NCBI GenBank assembly: GCA_020636135.1
Contig: JACJYK010000003.1
Span: 186,001 to 250,000 of the forward strand
DNA from: Lewinellaceae bacterium
Lineage (GTDB): Bacteria > Bacteroidota > Bacteroidia > Chitinophagales > Saprospiraceae
Reading direction: 5' to 3'
Length of the DNA: 64,000 nucleotides
Shown: in pieces, positions 18,205 to 27,475 of the stretch
Layout of the letters: each line of letters starts with the position of its first letter
Numbering within the stretch: position 1 is the stretch's first letter
Notes under the pieces: generated by a model
Told to the model about the DNA's origin: nothing
Seen by the model: the letters and a program-made list of their open reading frames with translations, nothing else
Databases searched by the model: none
Made by a program: the position numbers and the translations under genes

Positions 18205-19289
18205 AATTCCCGTAGATAGGCTTTCAGTTGATGATGTACCACGGTGCCCAGTGCTGCCAGCAGGAAGGTAAGCATGGTCGCGGCAATCACCAAAATCGAC
18301 CGCTTTGGTTTTGACTTTTCCAGGGGAATCTCCGCATGTTCAACCACGTAAATACCCGGTGGCTGGGCGGTCAGAACGGATTGGATCTGCTCCAGCCGGA
18401 TGCGGTCGTAACCCAGTTGGTTTTGAACCTTTTCAACGTAATCGTCCATAGCCATTGTCCTGGACACGCCGTTGTTAAACCGGCTTATCTGATCATCCAA
18501 TTCTTTAACCTGGGCCTGAAAACCTGCTACCGAGGCTTTTGCCAGGGACAAGGTATCTTTTTTAATCCCCGGAGATTTCTCCATAAGCTTAACCCGGGCA
18601 GTTTCTTTAGCCAGGAGGCTGGATGCCGTCGTTAACTCGCTGGTAAGGGCTTCGGATTGGGACAGTGTATTGTAAATACCAAATTCCTGCCTCAATTTGG
18701 TCAACGAGTCATTCAGCTGCTGAAGTTCGTTGCTTTTTTCGTTGATGGTATTTCGCACGATCTGCGCCTGCTGCTGCAGATTTTCCTCGGTCATGCGGCG
18801 GCTTAGTTCATCGATCAGATCCCGGGCTACATTAGCTACCCGGGCGGCAAATTCGCGGTCTTTATCCTCAAAGCTGAGTTCTATTGCATTGAACTTGTTT
18901 TTCAGCACCTCGTAATGTTTGAAAAAGGTCTTCCGCACCTTGAATCGCGCCTTGGGTTGCTCAACATTGATCTCATAGTGATCGAGTAGCTGAAACGTAT
19001 CGATCAACTGATCGACCAGCTGATAGGAGTTGGCAAAGGTCAGAACACGGTCAATATCTTCCGGTTTACCGAAATAACTGATCTCAGAAGCTCCAAAGAG
19101 TTTATACGGTTGGGTGACATCGGTACTGGCGACATAAAATGTGGTACTCGCCTTGTAATAGTTGGGCAGAAGCAGGGAAATGAGGACGCTCCCGGCTCCC
19201 GCAAGTACGGTGAGCAGGATGATCAAGCGCTTTTTCTGCCAAAGCAACTTGCCCAGAGGTATCAACATCGGATCTTGCTCCATTGCCAT
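18201..19289 (-). CDS. Wzz-like polysaccharide chain-length determinant
   Basis: A 362-residue polysaccharide co-polymerase. One membrane helix is near residues 22-44 and a second near the C-terminus (about 332-355), preceded by a Pro/Lys-rich PLEKSKPKRS. The long periplasmic part between them is coiled-coil rich (about 165-290). No C-terminal BY-kinase domain is present, so this is the Wzz rather than the Wzc type. It would set chain length with the polymerase/ligase encoded immediately downstream, with which it shares a 4-bp ATGA overlap. Confidence 0.87.
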   Translation of the reverse strand: MAMEQDPMLIPLGKLLWQKKRLIILLTVLAGAGSVLISLLLPNYYKASTTFYVASTDVTQPYKLFGASEISYFGKPEDIDRVLTFANSYQLVDQLIDTFQLLDHYEINVEQPKARFKVRKTFFKHYEVLKNKFNAIELSFEDKDREFAARVANVARDLIDELSRRMTEENLQQQAQIVRNTINEKSNELQQLNDSLTKLRQEFGIYNTLSQSEALTSELTTASSLLAKETARVKLMEKSPGIKKDTLSLAKASVAGFQAQVKELDDQISRFNNGVSRTMAMDDYVEKVQNQLGYDRIRLEQIQSVLTAQPPGIYVVEHAEIPLEKSKPKRSILVIAATMLTFLLAALGTVVHHQLKAYLREL

Positions 19290-19382
19290 TTTTCAATTCG
19301 TGCCCAAAATAGGGAAATTGGACCATAATGGTGTAAATGATGCATTCCCCAACCGGATCGGCGACCCTTATTCCGGTAATGT

Positions 19383-20828
19383 TTATGCAGAACGCCTGGA
19401 CCGGATTTCCTCCCACCAGGATTTTATCGGCAGCCATCCGATCAATCCGCTAAAAATTATTGCTGTCAGACAAAACAGGGTAAAGCGCAGGGGCCAGGAT
19501 ACCGGCAATTTCTGCATCGCCCAGGCCATGGCCATCCAGATCATCAGGCTAATAATAGCTCCATACCACAACTTACTCTGGGGCAAACGATACCGTTGCT
19601 GCGTAATATAAATTAACGCCACCGCCATCAAGCTCTGTGTTATCAGTGTTGCTATAACCGCACCCCAGGCCTGATACTCCGGAATCAGGATAGCATTCAA
19701 TACAATATTGATCCCGATCGAAATGCCGGCAGCCCAATTCATTGCTTTAAGGTCTCCCGAGGCCGTAATCAACGTGCCGGCCACATAAATGATACCTCCG
19801 GATATAAAACAAGGCATCAGCCAGGTAAAGACCTGCGCCCATTGATCATCGGCCTCGTGGTACAACAGATGCATGATGGGTTCCGCAAAAAATACGGCAG
19901 CCATCGTGGTGATTCCGCTGATCACCCACAACAATTTGAAGGCATCCCGGTAGAGCGGATAGACGTCCTGCCGGGCCTCCAGTTGCCGGCTGTACATCGG
20001 CAATAACAGGGTCGCGACCAGATAAGCAATCATATTGGCCGCATCCAAAAGCCGGTAAGATGCGGCATATACTCCTGCCTGATAAGCACCTCCGGGAGCC
20101 AGTCGCTCAAGCATGATGCCGTCAATCCGGGTATAAAGGGTCATCAGGATCACGGTCAGGGCAAATGGCATGGTCTCACGGATAACAGCCCAGATATCCC
20201 CAGCTTTACCTACCACAATCTTTAATGTGATGCCATTCCTGCGAAGAAAAAACAATCCTACGCAAAGGGCCAGAATCATGGACAGAATGAGTAATGATAC
20301 AAACCGGATTAAGGTGAAGTGATTCTGCCAGGCGGGGATGAGCAGGATCAGACCTATCAGCAGGATCAGACTACTCCGGTCTATGACCGATGTCCAGGCG
20401 TCCAGGCGGTATAATCCATTACCATTGAGCAATGACCGCACAAAAAAGACCCAGGATACCACAGCCTGATAAACGCCAAGCAATAAAGCCAGTATAATAA
20501 CCTGCTGGTAACCCAGAAGAAGGGCCAGAAGGAGAAGGCTGATGAGGTAAAAACCGGTCAACCATAACTTTGCTCCGGCGATGCGGGCTGTCTGGAGCGG
20601 CTGGTGCGTCGTCCATTGTGCTACCTGACGGGTATGGTATTGATAAATGCCCAGATCGGACAGAATGTACAGGAGGTATGATAAATTGAACAAAGCGAAA
20701 AACAAACCATAGGCTGTCGTGCCCAACTGGTTCTGAACGCCACGGTCAATGAATAAAACATAAAAGGGCTTAACGATCAGGTTGATGGTGATCAGAAAAA
20801 AGATATGCCGGAGATAACCTGATTGCAT
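19383..20828 (-). CDS. Polysaccharide flippase (Wzx-like, MOP superfamily)
   Basis: A 481-residue membrane protein with roughly 14 helices and no soluble domain, of the oligosaccharide-flippase family. The N-terminal helix contains FFLITINLIVKPFYVLFIDRGVQN with the family's positively charged first loop, and IDGIMLERLAPGGAYQAGVYAASYRLLD matches the conserved MOP central segment. It would move undecaprenyl-PP-linked glycans across the inner membrane. Wzz and ligase genes follow at 93 bp and in overlap; bshA lies 46 bp upstream on the same strand. No sugar-specific glycosyltransferase set is beside it, so the glycan is unknown. Confidence 0.85.
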   Translation of the reverse strand: MQSGYLRHIFFLITINLIVKPFYVLFIDRGVQNQLGTTAYGLFFALFNLSYLLYILSDLGIYQYHTRQVAQWTTHQPLQTARIAGAKLWLTGFYLISLLLLALLLGYQQVIILALLLGVYQAVVSWVFFVRSLLNGNGLYRLDAWTSVIDRSSLILLIGLILLIPAWQNHFTLIRFVSLLILSMILALCVGLFFLRRNGITLKIVVGKAGDIWAVIRETMPFALTVILMTLYTRIDGIMLERLAPGGAYQAGVYAASYRLLDAANMIAYLVATLLLPMYSRQLEARQDVYPLYRDAFKLLWVISGITTMAAVFFAEPIMHLLYHEADDQWAQVFTWLMPCFISGGIIYVAGTLITASGDLKAMNWAAGISIGINIVLNAILIPEYQAWGAVIATLITQSLMAVALIYITQQRYRLPQSKLWYGAIISLMIWMAMAWAMQKLPVSWPLRFTLFCLTAIIFSGLIGWLPIKSWWEEIRSRRSA

Positions 20829-20874
20829 GCCCTAAAGGGAATGGATAAGGTTCAAAGCTAGTTATTTTCAGACA

Positions 20875-22017
20875 TCAGATGTCCTGGTAGACCTGATTCA
20901 GTGCCTTGTCGTAGATCTTCTCGTATTGGGGCAGGATGTTTTCGATATCAAATTGCTGGGCATGCTGGTAGGCATTTTCCCGGAATTCCTGCAATTTTTC
21001 CTCATTGGACAGCAATTCAATGGCAAAGTCTGCCATTTTATCGATGGCCCCAATAGGTGCCAGATATCCGGTGATACCATGCAGATTGACCTCCGGCAAT
21101 CCGCCGATGTCGCTGGATATTACCGGCACTTTACAGGCCATGGCTTCAAGGGCGGCCAGGCCGAACGACTCCTTGCCGGACGGGATTAAAAACAGGTCTG
21201 AAATGGCAAGCAGTTCTTCCACCGCATCCTGGTTTCCCAGGAACCGGGTGTCATCGCAAAGACCAAGTTGCCTGCATTGTTCTTCCAGCCTAGGGCGTTC
21301 CGGACCATCCCCGATCAACAACAATTTAGCCGGGATTTTATCATGAACTTTCTTGAAGATTCTTATCACATCATCCACCCGCTTGATCTTCCTGAAATTG
21401 GATACATGAGCCAGGATCTTCTCACCATTTGGTGCAATGGCTTTTTTGAAGTGATCCTTATTGGCCGGCTTGAAGCGGTTAAAATTGATGAAGTTATAGA
21501 TCACGTCAATTTCCTTGTCAATGTCAAAATAGGACAGTGTTGACTCTTTCAGGTTATTCGATACCGCCGTTACAACATCGGATGAGTTGATCCCGAATTC
21601 AACAACCGGTGAAAAAGATCCGTCAATGCCAACCAGGGTAATATCCGTACCATGCAGGGTGGTTACCACCGGCGTATACTTGTGTCGCTTGCGCAGCAGG
21701 ATTTTCTTCGCCAGGTAAGCGACCGTCGCATGTGGTATGGCATAATGAACATGCAGCAAATCCAGGTCCTCATGCATGACCACATCCACCAGCTTACTGG
21801 TCAGTGCTGTATCATAGGGTTTAAACTCAAACAACGGATAATCGAACGGTGCTACCTCATGATAAAAGACGTTCTCCTGAAAGCCGGTAAGCCTCGCCGG
21901 ACGACGGTAGGTAATAAAATGGACCATATGTCCTCTGCGTGCCAGGCCCAATCCCAGTTCTGTCGCCAGCACTCCACTACCACCAAATGTGGGATAACAA
22001 ACAATACCTATCTTCAT
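20875..22017 (-). CDS. bshA: N-acetyl-alpha-D-glucosaminyl L-malate synthase (bacillithiol)
   Basis: A 380-residue GT4 enzyme that joins N-acetylglucosamine from UDP-GlcNAc to L-malate, the first step of bacillithiol synthesis. The opening MKIGIVCYPTFGGSGVLATELG is characteristic of BshA, as are LHVHYAIPHA and FGINSSDVVTAVSN. The donor site is GKESFGLAALEAMAC near residue 285. bshB and bshC are not in the window, as is common since the genes are scattered. It stands 46 bp upstream of the flippase gene on the same strand and could be co-transcribed with the polysaccharide genes, but a functional link is not implied. Confidence 0.92.
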   Translation of the reverse strand: MKIGIVCYPTFGGSGVLATELGLGLARRGHMVHFITYRRPARLTGFQENVFYHEVAPFDYPLFEFKPYDTALTSKLVDVVMHEDLDLLHVHYAIPHATVAYLAKKILLRKRHKYTPVVTTLHGTDITLVGIDGSFSPVVEFGINSSDVVTAVSNNLKESTLSYFDIDKEIDVIYNFINFNRFKPANKDHFKKAIAPNGEKILAHVSNFRKIKRVDDVIRIFKKVHDKIPAKLLLIGDGPERPRLEEQCRQLGLCDDTRFLGNQDAVEELLAISDLFLIPSGKESFGLAALEAMACKVPVISSDIGGLPEVNLHGITGYLAPIGAIDKMADFAIELLSNEEKLQEFRENAYQHAQQFDIENILPQYEKIYDKALNQVYQDI

Positions 22018-22094
22018 GATACCGGTAAATTTCTCGAATTAAACAAATAAATAGCATTTGTGTTTCCATAGTACTTCATTCTTCTGATACCGGC

Positions 22095-22973
22095 ATGTAT
22101 TCCCTGAAAGATCTAGAACGCTTATTGCATATTAAAGCCCAGACGCTGCGCAACTGGGAGAAACGGTACAACCTGATCAGCCCCTGCCGCACCGACCAAA
22201 ATTGCCGTTGTTATACCGAAGAAGATTTTGCCTTACTGAGTGATATCACCCTGCTAAAATCGCAGGGATACAAGCTTTGTGAACTGGCTGAAAAGGATAA
22301 TGATGCCATTCAGGCCATCGCATCGCAGATCCGCCAGTCCGAGCAAGAGTTGTCGGAACACATCGATCTGTTGCTGGACACCCTGGTCCAATTGAATATC
22401 GAGCGACTGGAGAAGCTGTTTGACCGGCTGCTGCAACAGTACACGCTGGACCAGATGATTCATGTGGTGATTCTGCCATTACTGGACCAGTTCAATCTAC
22501 TATGGCTTACCGGCAGAGTCTATACGATTCATGAGAGGATATTAGGCCAGTTGTTGAAGCGAAAATTATATCATGCCTGTGAAGAACTCACATCAAAGGC
22601 CAGTCCCAATAGCCCGCGTATCCTGCTCTACAGCCCGGACAATGATCACAAATCGTATTTGCTTACGATCATCCAATACCTCCTGCTTCGGAGTAGCAAT
22701 TACCAGGTACTTCCGGTAGGTATGCAGGTGACCACCGATGAACTGATGCCTGTGTTAAACCACCAGCAGGCAGACGCTGTCATGGTCCTGCTTACCGACA
22801 GTTTTGCTTATGGAGAGCTGGATGCCTGGATCGATAAGTTACAGGTATCGCTGCGTCCCTATCCATTGTATGTGGTTTTATTTCCCGCCCTGAGGACTTC
22901 ACTCAAATCTCATCCGGGTGTCAAGGTTTTGCAGGGGATGGATCCGCTCGTTTTCGAGTTTGACCCGGTATAA
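22095..22973 (+). CDS. MerR-family regulator with B12-binding-like domain (CarH/LitR type)
   Basis: A 292-residue regulator. Residues 1-70 are a MerR winged helix (YSLKDLERLLHIKAQTLRNWEKRYNLI). About 75-165 form the helical cobalamin-cap domain, where LWLTGRVYTIHERI corresponds to the CarH W-x9-E-H motif with His replaced by Arg. From about 170 a Rossmann-like cobalamin domain follows, in which the DxHxxG lower-ligand motif appears as NDHKSY: the His is kept but Asp and Gly are not. CarH proteins are adenosylcobalamin-dependent light-sensitive repressors; here cofactor binding may be altered or lost. The gene is divergent from bshA and precedes the two acyl-CoA synthetase genes by 75 bp. Confidence 0.83.
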   Translation: MYSLKDLERLLHIKAQTLRNWEKRYNLISPCRTDQNCRCYTEEDFALLSDITLLKSQGYKLCELAEKDNDAIQAIASQIRQSEQELSEHIDLLLDTLVQLNIERLEKLFDRLLQQYTLDQMIHVVILPLLDQFNLLWLTGRVYTIHERILGQLLKRKLYHACEELTSKASPNSPRILLYSPDNDHKSYLLTIIQYLLLRSSNYQVLPVGMQVTTDELMPVLNHQQADAVMVLLTDSFAYGELDAWIDKLQVSLRPYPLYVVLFPALRTSLKSHPGVKVLQGMDPLVFEFDPV

Positions 22974-23047
22974 TCACGGATTTTCGGACTGCAGGTCCAT
23001 CTCAAAATAACTTAGTATCTTATCCCTGAAGATTGGGCCTTAGCCGG

Positions 23048-24838
23048 ATGGATGGGAGCTTAACGCGCATATTTGATGTGTTAACATTTCAGCGCCTGCG
23101 TTATCCAAATGCAGGCGTTATGCACTTTGGCTATGGCCAAAAGGAGTCGGTTTATGGTATCGACGCCCTGTGGGACCATGCCGGTCGCTGTGCCGGATGG
23201 CTTAAAAGTCAAAACCTGTATAAGGGAGACCAGATTCTTATTTTGGCCGGCCCGGCATCTTTCTCCTGGTTTGTATTGGATTTCGGCTGCCAAATCGCCG
23301 GTGTTATCCCGATAATAATCCCGGAGTATTTCCCTCAAGAAGAGATTATTCATTGCATATCATCCACTGCATGCAGATATTTTTTCTATGATAAAATAGA
23401 ATTTTGGGATTTTATTCCAGAAACAATACAAAATTCAGAAATAACCTGGATTTCACTTCAGGATCAGGTGACTCCGCTTCATGCGAGCCTTGAATCAATC
23501 CTATCCGACTCAATTCCGGTTAATGAGGACCTGCTATCACAATGGTGTTCCGAAATACAATCCGAAGACACCGCGGTCATTCTCAAGACGTCCGGGTCAA
23601 CCGGGCATCCCAAGAGTGTCTGCCTGAGCCACCATAATATCCTTTCCAACATCCAGTCGGTACTCCCGCTGACACCGCTGGAAAGGCAACATCGTGTGGT
23701 CAGTTTCCTTCCTATCGCCCATATATTTGAGCGTATGGTCGTCTACTGCTATCTGACGAGTGGAGCTACCATTTATTTTTTTCCTTCGGTCGGAGAGGCT
23801 TTTCATGCCTTGCCCGGGATTAAACCACACTTTTTTTCGTGTGTTCCCCGCATCCTGGAACGCATGTATGACGATTTGTTAAGCCGCATTCAGCGATTTG
23901 CCTGGCTCCGCCGCATCTGGATGCGGATGGCTCTGGAAACCGGAAAACGCTTTGGTGTGGATATCCAAAAATCACCGGTTTATTGGTTGCGCTGGGCCCT
24001 GATCGATTTCACGGTATTCCGGCAATGGCGTCATCGGATTGGCGGCCAGGTTAAAGGAATTCTGGTCGGTGCTGCCCCTTTAAATCCGGTGATCGGCCGG
24101 GTTTTTTCAGCAGCGCGCATCCGCATCCGGGAGGGTTATGGTATGACCGAAACTTCACCGGTGATCAGTTTTAACCGGTTTGAAGCCGGTGGAAACCGCT
24201 TTGGAACGGCCGGTATTCCCATCCCCGGGGTTAAAGTCCGTATTGCTGCGCCGGATCCGGATGGCAATGGTTCAATCGAAGTGTCCGGCCCGAATGTGAT
24301 GCAGGGATATCTGGAAAAAGAGGCAAATGATGCGGTATTTACCACTGACGGGTGGTTTATAACCGGTGATACCGGCCGGATGGTACACCGGCGTTTCCTG
24401 GAAATCACCGGACGAACCGCAGATGCTTTCAAGACTTCCAGCGGCAAATTTGTCTCGCCGGACAGGATCAGCCGCATGCTGGATCAGGATACCCTCGTGG
24501 ATAAAAGCATCATTATAGGATTTCAAAAACCTTATGTCACGGCCCTGATTTATCCGAATTTTATCCATCTGCAGTGGTGGTGTGAGGAAAACCACATCCA
24601 CTGGACAGCTCCGGCATACATGGTGCACAATCCCAAAGTATTGTCGGCTTACAAAGAGGTGATTGATTCCATGAATCTCCGGGTAGCCAGCCACGAACAA
24701 ATCCGGCAATTCAACTTACTCCCCATTGCATGGCAGGAAGAAGAGCTCTTCTCCGCCCTTGGAAAGGTAAAACCGCAACTATTTATTAATAAATATGCCC
24801 GGGAAATCACCGGCATGTATCAAAACAATAATCCATGA
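23048..24838 (+). CDS. Long-chain acyl-CoA synthetase, divergent copy
   Basis: A 596-residue AMP-forming acyl-CoA synthetase of the FadD15-like class. The phosphate loop is KTSGSTGHPKSV (about 180-191), where most relatives have YTSGTTGxPKGV. EGYGMTETSP, GWFITGDTG and the A8 region TGRTADAFKTSSGKFVSP follow; the A8 motif is normally DRKKELFKTSGGKYVAP, so Lys-Lys-Glu is replaced by Thr-Ala-Asp. The C-terminal catalytic Lys may be in ALGKVKPQLF. I prefer the ATG at 23048 to the TTG at 23033, five codons earlier. Its stop overlaps the next gene (ATGA at 24835). Likely active on fatty acids, but the altered motifs leave room for a different acid or role. Confidence 0.87.
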   Translation: MDGSLTRIFDVLTFQRLRYPNAGVMHFGYGQKESVYGIDALWDHAGRCAGWLKSQNLYKGDQILILAGPASFSWFVLDFGCQIAGVIPIIIPEYFPQEEIIHCISSTACRYFFYDKIEFWDFIPETIQNSEITWISLQDQVTPLHASLESILSDSIPVNEDLLSQWCSEIQSEDTAVILKTSGSTGHPKSVCLSHHNILSNIQSVLPLTPLERQHRVVSFLPIAHIFERMVVYCYLTSGATIYFFPSVGEAFHALPGIKPHFFSCVPRILERMYDDLLSRIQRFAWLRRIWMRMALETGKRFGVDIQKSPVYWLRWALIDFTVFRQWRHRIGGQVKGILVGAAPLNPVIGRVFSAARIRIREGYGMTETSPVISFNRFEAGGNRFGTAGIPIPGVKVRIAAPDPDGNGSIEVSGPNVMQGYLEKEANDAVFTTDGWFITGDTGRMVHRRFLEITGRTADAFKTSSGKFVSPDRISRMLDQDTLVDKSIIIGFQKPYVTALIYPNFIHLQWWCEENHIHWTAPAYMVHNPKVLSAYKEVIDSMNLRVASHEQIRQFNLLPIAWQEEELFSALGKVKPQLFINKYAREITGMYQNNNP

Positions 24839-26646
24839 AAGCCAGCTCCCGATTATTTGATCTTCTTTACCAACAGAAAGAACGCTTTCCACTTGAGCTA
24901 TGCATGGGCGAAAAGGTAGAAGGTAAGTGGACCTTCTATTCCACCGAACAAGTTATTCTGAAGGCCGAGTCCCTGGCATCAGGAATGATTGCTGCAGGAT
25001 GGCCTGCTGGTTCCCGTATCGGTATCGTTACCTACCAGAATTGCCCAGCCTGGACCATAACCGATCTTGCCATTCAAATGGCTGGCATGGTCTCCATACC
25101 ATTATATCCCACCATCAGTCCGCGCGAATATGCGTACATCCTCAAGGAAGCAGAAGTCATCGCCGTCTTTATGGGACCCGGTGATCTGTATGAAAAGATC
25201 CATGGCGTCCGCCAGGAAATCGCTACGCTGAAGCACTTGTATGCGTTTGAAAACAGCGAGATGATCCCTTCCTGGACAGAATTATTTGTGGCTCCATCCG
25301 ATGCCATGCGACAACGTAGTGCACAGGTCTCACCGGATGATCTTTTTACCATCATTTATACTTCGGGCACAACCGGAAATCCGAAAGGCGTTATGCTTAC
25401 CCATTCCAATGTGCTCAATAATGTAGAGGCAGTCAGATGTGTTTTTCCGACGGATCCGGGGGACCGGGTGCTAAGCTTCTTACCACTAGCGCATGTTTTT
25501 GAACGCGCGGGAACATTTGCCTTTATCATGGCTGACCTTTCCATTCATTTTACGGGAATCGATAATCTGGGTGGAGAAGATGGGGACCTGCAGCAGGTAA
25601 AACCCCACTTTTTTACGTGTGTACCCCGACTGCTGGAAAAAGTATATGAAAAAATATATGACCGTGGCAGCCAATTGACCGGCGTCAAGAAGAAACTCTT
25701 TTTCTGGTCTCTCGATTTGACTGAAAAATATGCCTATGATCAACCCCTGTCCGGTTGGAAAGCCTGGGTTGCAGACCGGTTGATCTTTTCCAAATGGCGC
25801 GAAGCCCTGGGTGGAAATGTGAAAGGCATCGTGACTGGAGCGGCGCCATGTCCTCAGAAGATACTCCAGGTATTTTCTGCTGCCGGTATTCCCGTCCGGG
25901 AGGCCTATGGACTGACCGAAGCATCCCCTGGCATCAGCATTAATTTATTTGAGCCTTACCATGCATTGATCGGCACGGTGGGCCCGGTACTGGACAATGT
26001 CGAGGTCCGGATTGAATCCGATGACAGCAGTTATCCGGACGGTACCGGCGAAGTGCTGATTAGTGGTCCGAATGTCATGCAGGGGTATTACAAAAATCTA
26101 CCTGCTACCCAGGCCGTCCTGGAAAAAATCGGTGGTAAGACCTGGTTGCGAACCGGTGACGTCGGCACCATGGTCACCAATGACCAGGGTATTCAATTTC
26201 TGAAAATTACCGACCGGAAGAAAGAATTGTTCAAAACATCCGGCGGCAAATATGTCGCTCCGGCGCCAATCGAATCCCGGTTTAAAGAAGACCCATTCAT
26301 CGAACAAATCATGGTCGTGGGGGACCAGCAGCGATTTGTTTCTGCCATTATCCTGCCGGCACGCGAGAACCTGTTGCATTGGGCCGGCAAACACGGGCTG
26401 GAAGATTTAACCTACCAAGAATTGCTAGCCCATCCTCAGGTGCTGGCACTGTTTTCGACGAACATTGACCGGATCAACCATCATTTCAGCCACACCGAAC
26501 AGATCAAACAATTTATTCTCAGTGATGATACCTGGGAAATCGTAAAATCCGATGGCACAGCGGGAGAGCTAACGCCAACATTAAAATTAAAACGGCGGGT
26601 TATTCTGGATAAATACCGGCAACAGATCGAGGCAATATATGCATGA
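24835..26646 (+). CDS. Long-chain acyl-CoA synthetase, canonical copy
   Basis: A 603-residue AMP-forming long-chain fatty-acid-CoA ligase that activates fatty acids through an acyl-adenylate. Motifs are textbook: IIYTSGTTGNPKGVMLTHSN (about 174-193), EAYGLTEASPG, WLRTGDVGTM, ITDRKKELFKTSGGKYVAP, and the C-terminal catalytic Lys in ELTPTLKLKRR. It overlaps the stop of the upstream paralogue by 4 bp, so both are translated from one message. The two share the same architecture and many blocks (for example HFFTCVPRLLEKVYE against HFFSCVPRILERMYD), pointing to tandem duplication followed by divergence of the first copy. Confidence 0.94.
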   Translation: MKASSRLFDLLYQQKERFPLELCMGEKVEGKWTFYSTEQVILKAESLASGMIAAGWPAGSRIGIVTYQNCPAWTITDLAIQMAGMVSIPLYPTISPREYAYILKEAEVIAVFMGPGDLYEKIHGVRQEIATLKHLYAFENSEMIPSWTELFVAPSDAMRQRSAQVSPDDLFTIIYTSGTTGNPKGVMLTHSNVLNNVEAVRCVFPTDPGDRVLSFLPLAHVFERAGTFAFIMADLSIHFTGIDNLGGEDGDLQQVKPHFFTCVPRLLEKVYEKIYDRGSQLTGVKKKLFFWSLDLTEKYAYDQPLSGWKAWVADRLIFSKWREALGGNVKGIVTGAAPCPQKILQVFSAAGIPVREAYGLTEASPGISINLFEPYHALIGTVGPVLDNVEVRIESDDSSYPDGTGEVLISGPNVMQGYYKNLPATQAVLEKIGGKTWLRTGDVGTMVTNDQGIQFLKITDRKKELFKTSGGKYVAPAPIESRFKEDPFIEQIMVVGDQQRFVSAIILPARENLLHWAGKHGLEDLTYQELLAHPQVLALFSTNIDRINHHFSHTEQIKQFILSDDTWEIVKSDGTAGELTPTLKLKRRVILDKYRQQIEAIYA

Positions 26647-26676
26647 TTAATTCAATATTTATCTATCCAATTCCGT

Positions 26677-26684
26677 TACTTTTG
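26677..26684 (+). promoter_or_regulatory. -7 promoter element for the OMP gene
   Basis: TACTTTTG, an exact TAnnTTTG match, 20 bp upstream of the outer-membrane barrel gene start. Confidence 0.5.
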
Positions 26685-26703
26685 CAACTCGAATGCCTCC
26701 GGA

Positions 26704-27465
26704 ATGCAAAAATTGGTGTTAATCCTATGTTGGTTAGGTCTTGCCCTGACAGGTAATGCGCAAACCTATGGTCTGTCGGTCGGCACTTACGCAGAAGGCC
26801 ACCTTGGCTTTATTCTCAACCAGAACAATTACGGGTACAACGAATTGCGGTACCAACTGTACACCCTTCCCGGCGGAGGTATCCGGATCGGCTATCCAAT
26901 TGACCTGTATCATCAACTGGAAGCCGGCATCGCTTACCACGTTACCGGACAGCGCTACCAGGATGTCATATCTGGTCGCGACAATGAAAAGATTGTTACC
27001 CTGAGTTACATACAAATTCCAGTCTTCTGGAGAAAGACTTTATCGATCATTGATAATTGGGAAGGCAATACGGGACAAACATACTGGTATCAAACATTTG
27101 GCCTGATATTGAATGCCCTGCAACATGCCAAGGTACGCTGGACAGCCAATGGACAGGAGGTAAGCATGCTGGAATTTGTGAATCCAAATGGCGAAAATCC
27201 GCATTCGTCACTTCTTACCGAGCGCGGGAATCCGGATAGTGCCCGGGAGTTGTTTTCCTTTTTTGATGTGAGTCTGGGCATCGGAGGTGGCCTGGATCAT
27301 TATTTCAATGAAGAATTGCACATGACTGTGGAAATGCGCTTTCAGTTCGGATTACTGGATGTCAACAACCGCGACTGGCGTCTGACCAACTCATCAGGCA
27401 AATACGGACCATCCCATCAGGCCAGCATTGGTCTGCAGGTAGGGTTGTGGTACGATCTCGAGTGA
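26704..27465 (+). CDS. Outer-membrane beta-barrel protein (PorT-like)
   Basis: A 253-residue exported protein with a signal peptide (KLVLILCWLGLALTGNAQ, residues 2-19) and then alternating amphipathic strands with many aromatic ends, the pattern of the small Bacteroidota beta-barrels often called outer membrane protein beta-barrel or PorT-like. The glycine-rich GGGIRIGYPIDLYHQLEAGI strand pair and the final GLQVGLWYDLE are consistent with a closed 8-10-stranded barrel. Function unknown. It has its own -7 element and ends 11 bp before the convergent unknown gene. Confidence 0.7.
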   Translation: MQKLVLILCWLGLALTGNAQTYGLSVGTYAEGHLGFILNQNNYGYNELRYQLYTLPGGGIRIGYPIDLYHQLEAGIAYHVTGQRYQDVISGRDNEKIVTLSYIQIPVFWRKTLSIIDNWEGNTGQTYWYQTFGLILNALQHAKVRWTANGQEVSMLEFVNPNGENPHSSLLTERGNPDSARELFSFFDVSLGIGGGLDHYFNEELHMTVEMRFQFGLLDVNNRDWRLTNSSGKYGPSHQASIGLQVGLWYDLE

Positions 27466-27475
27466 CCCGCTATTA

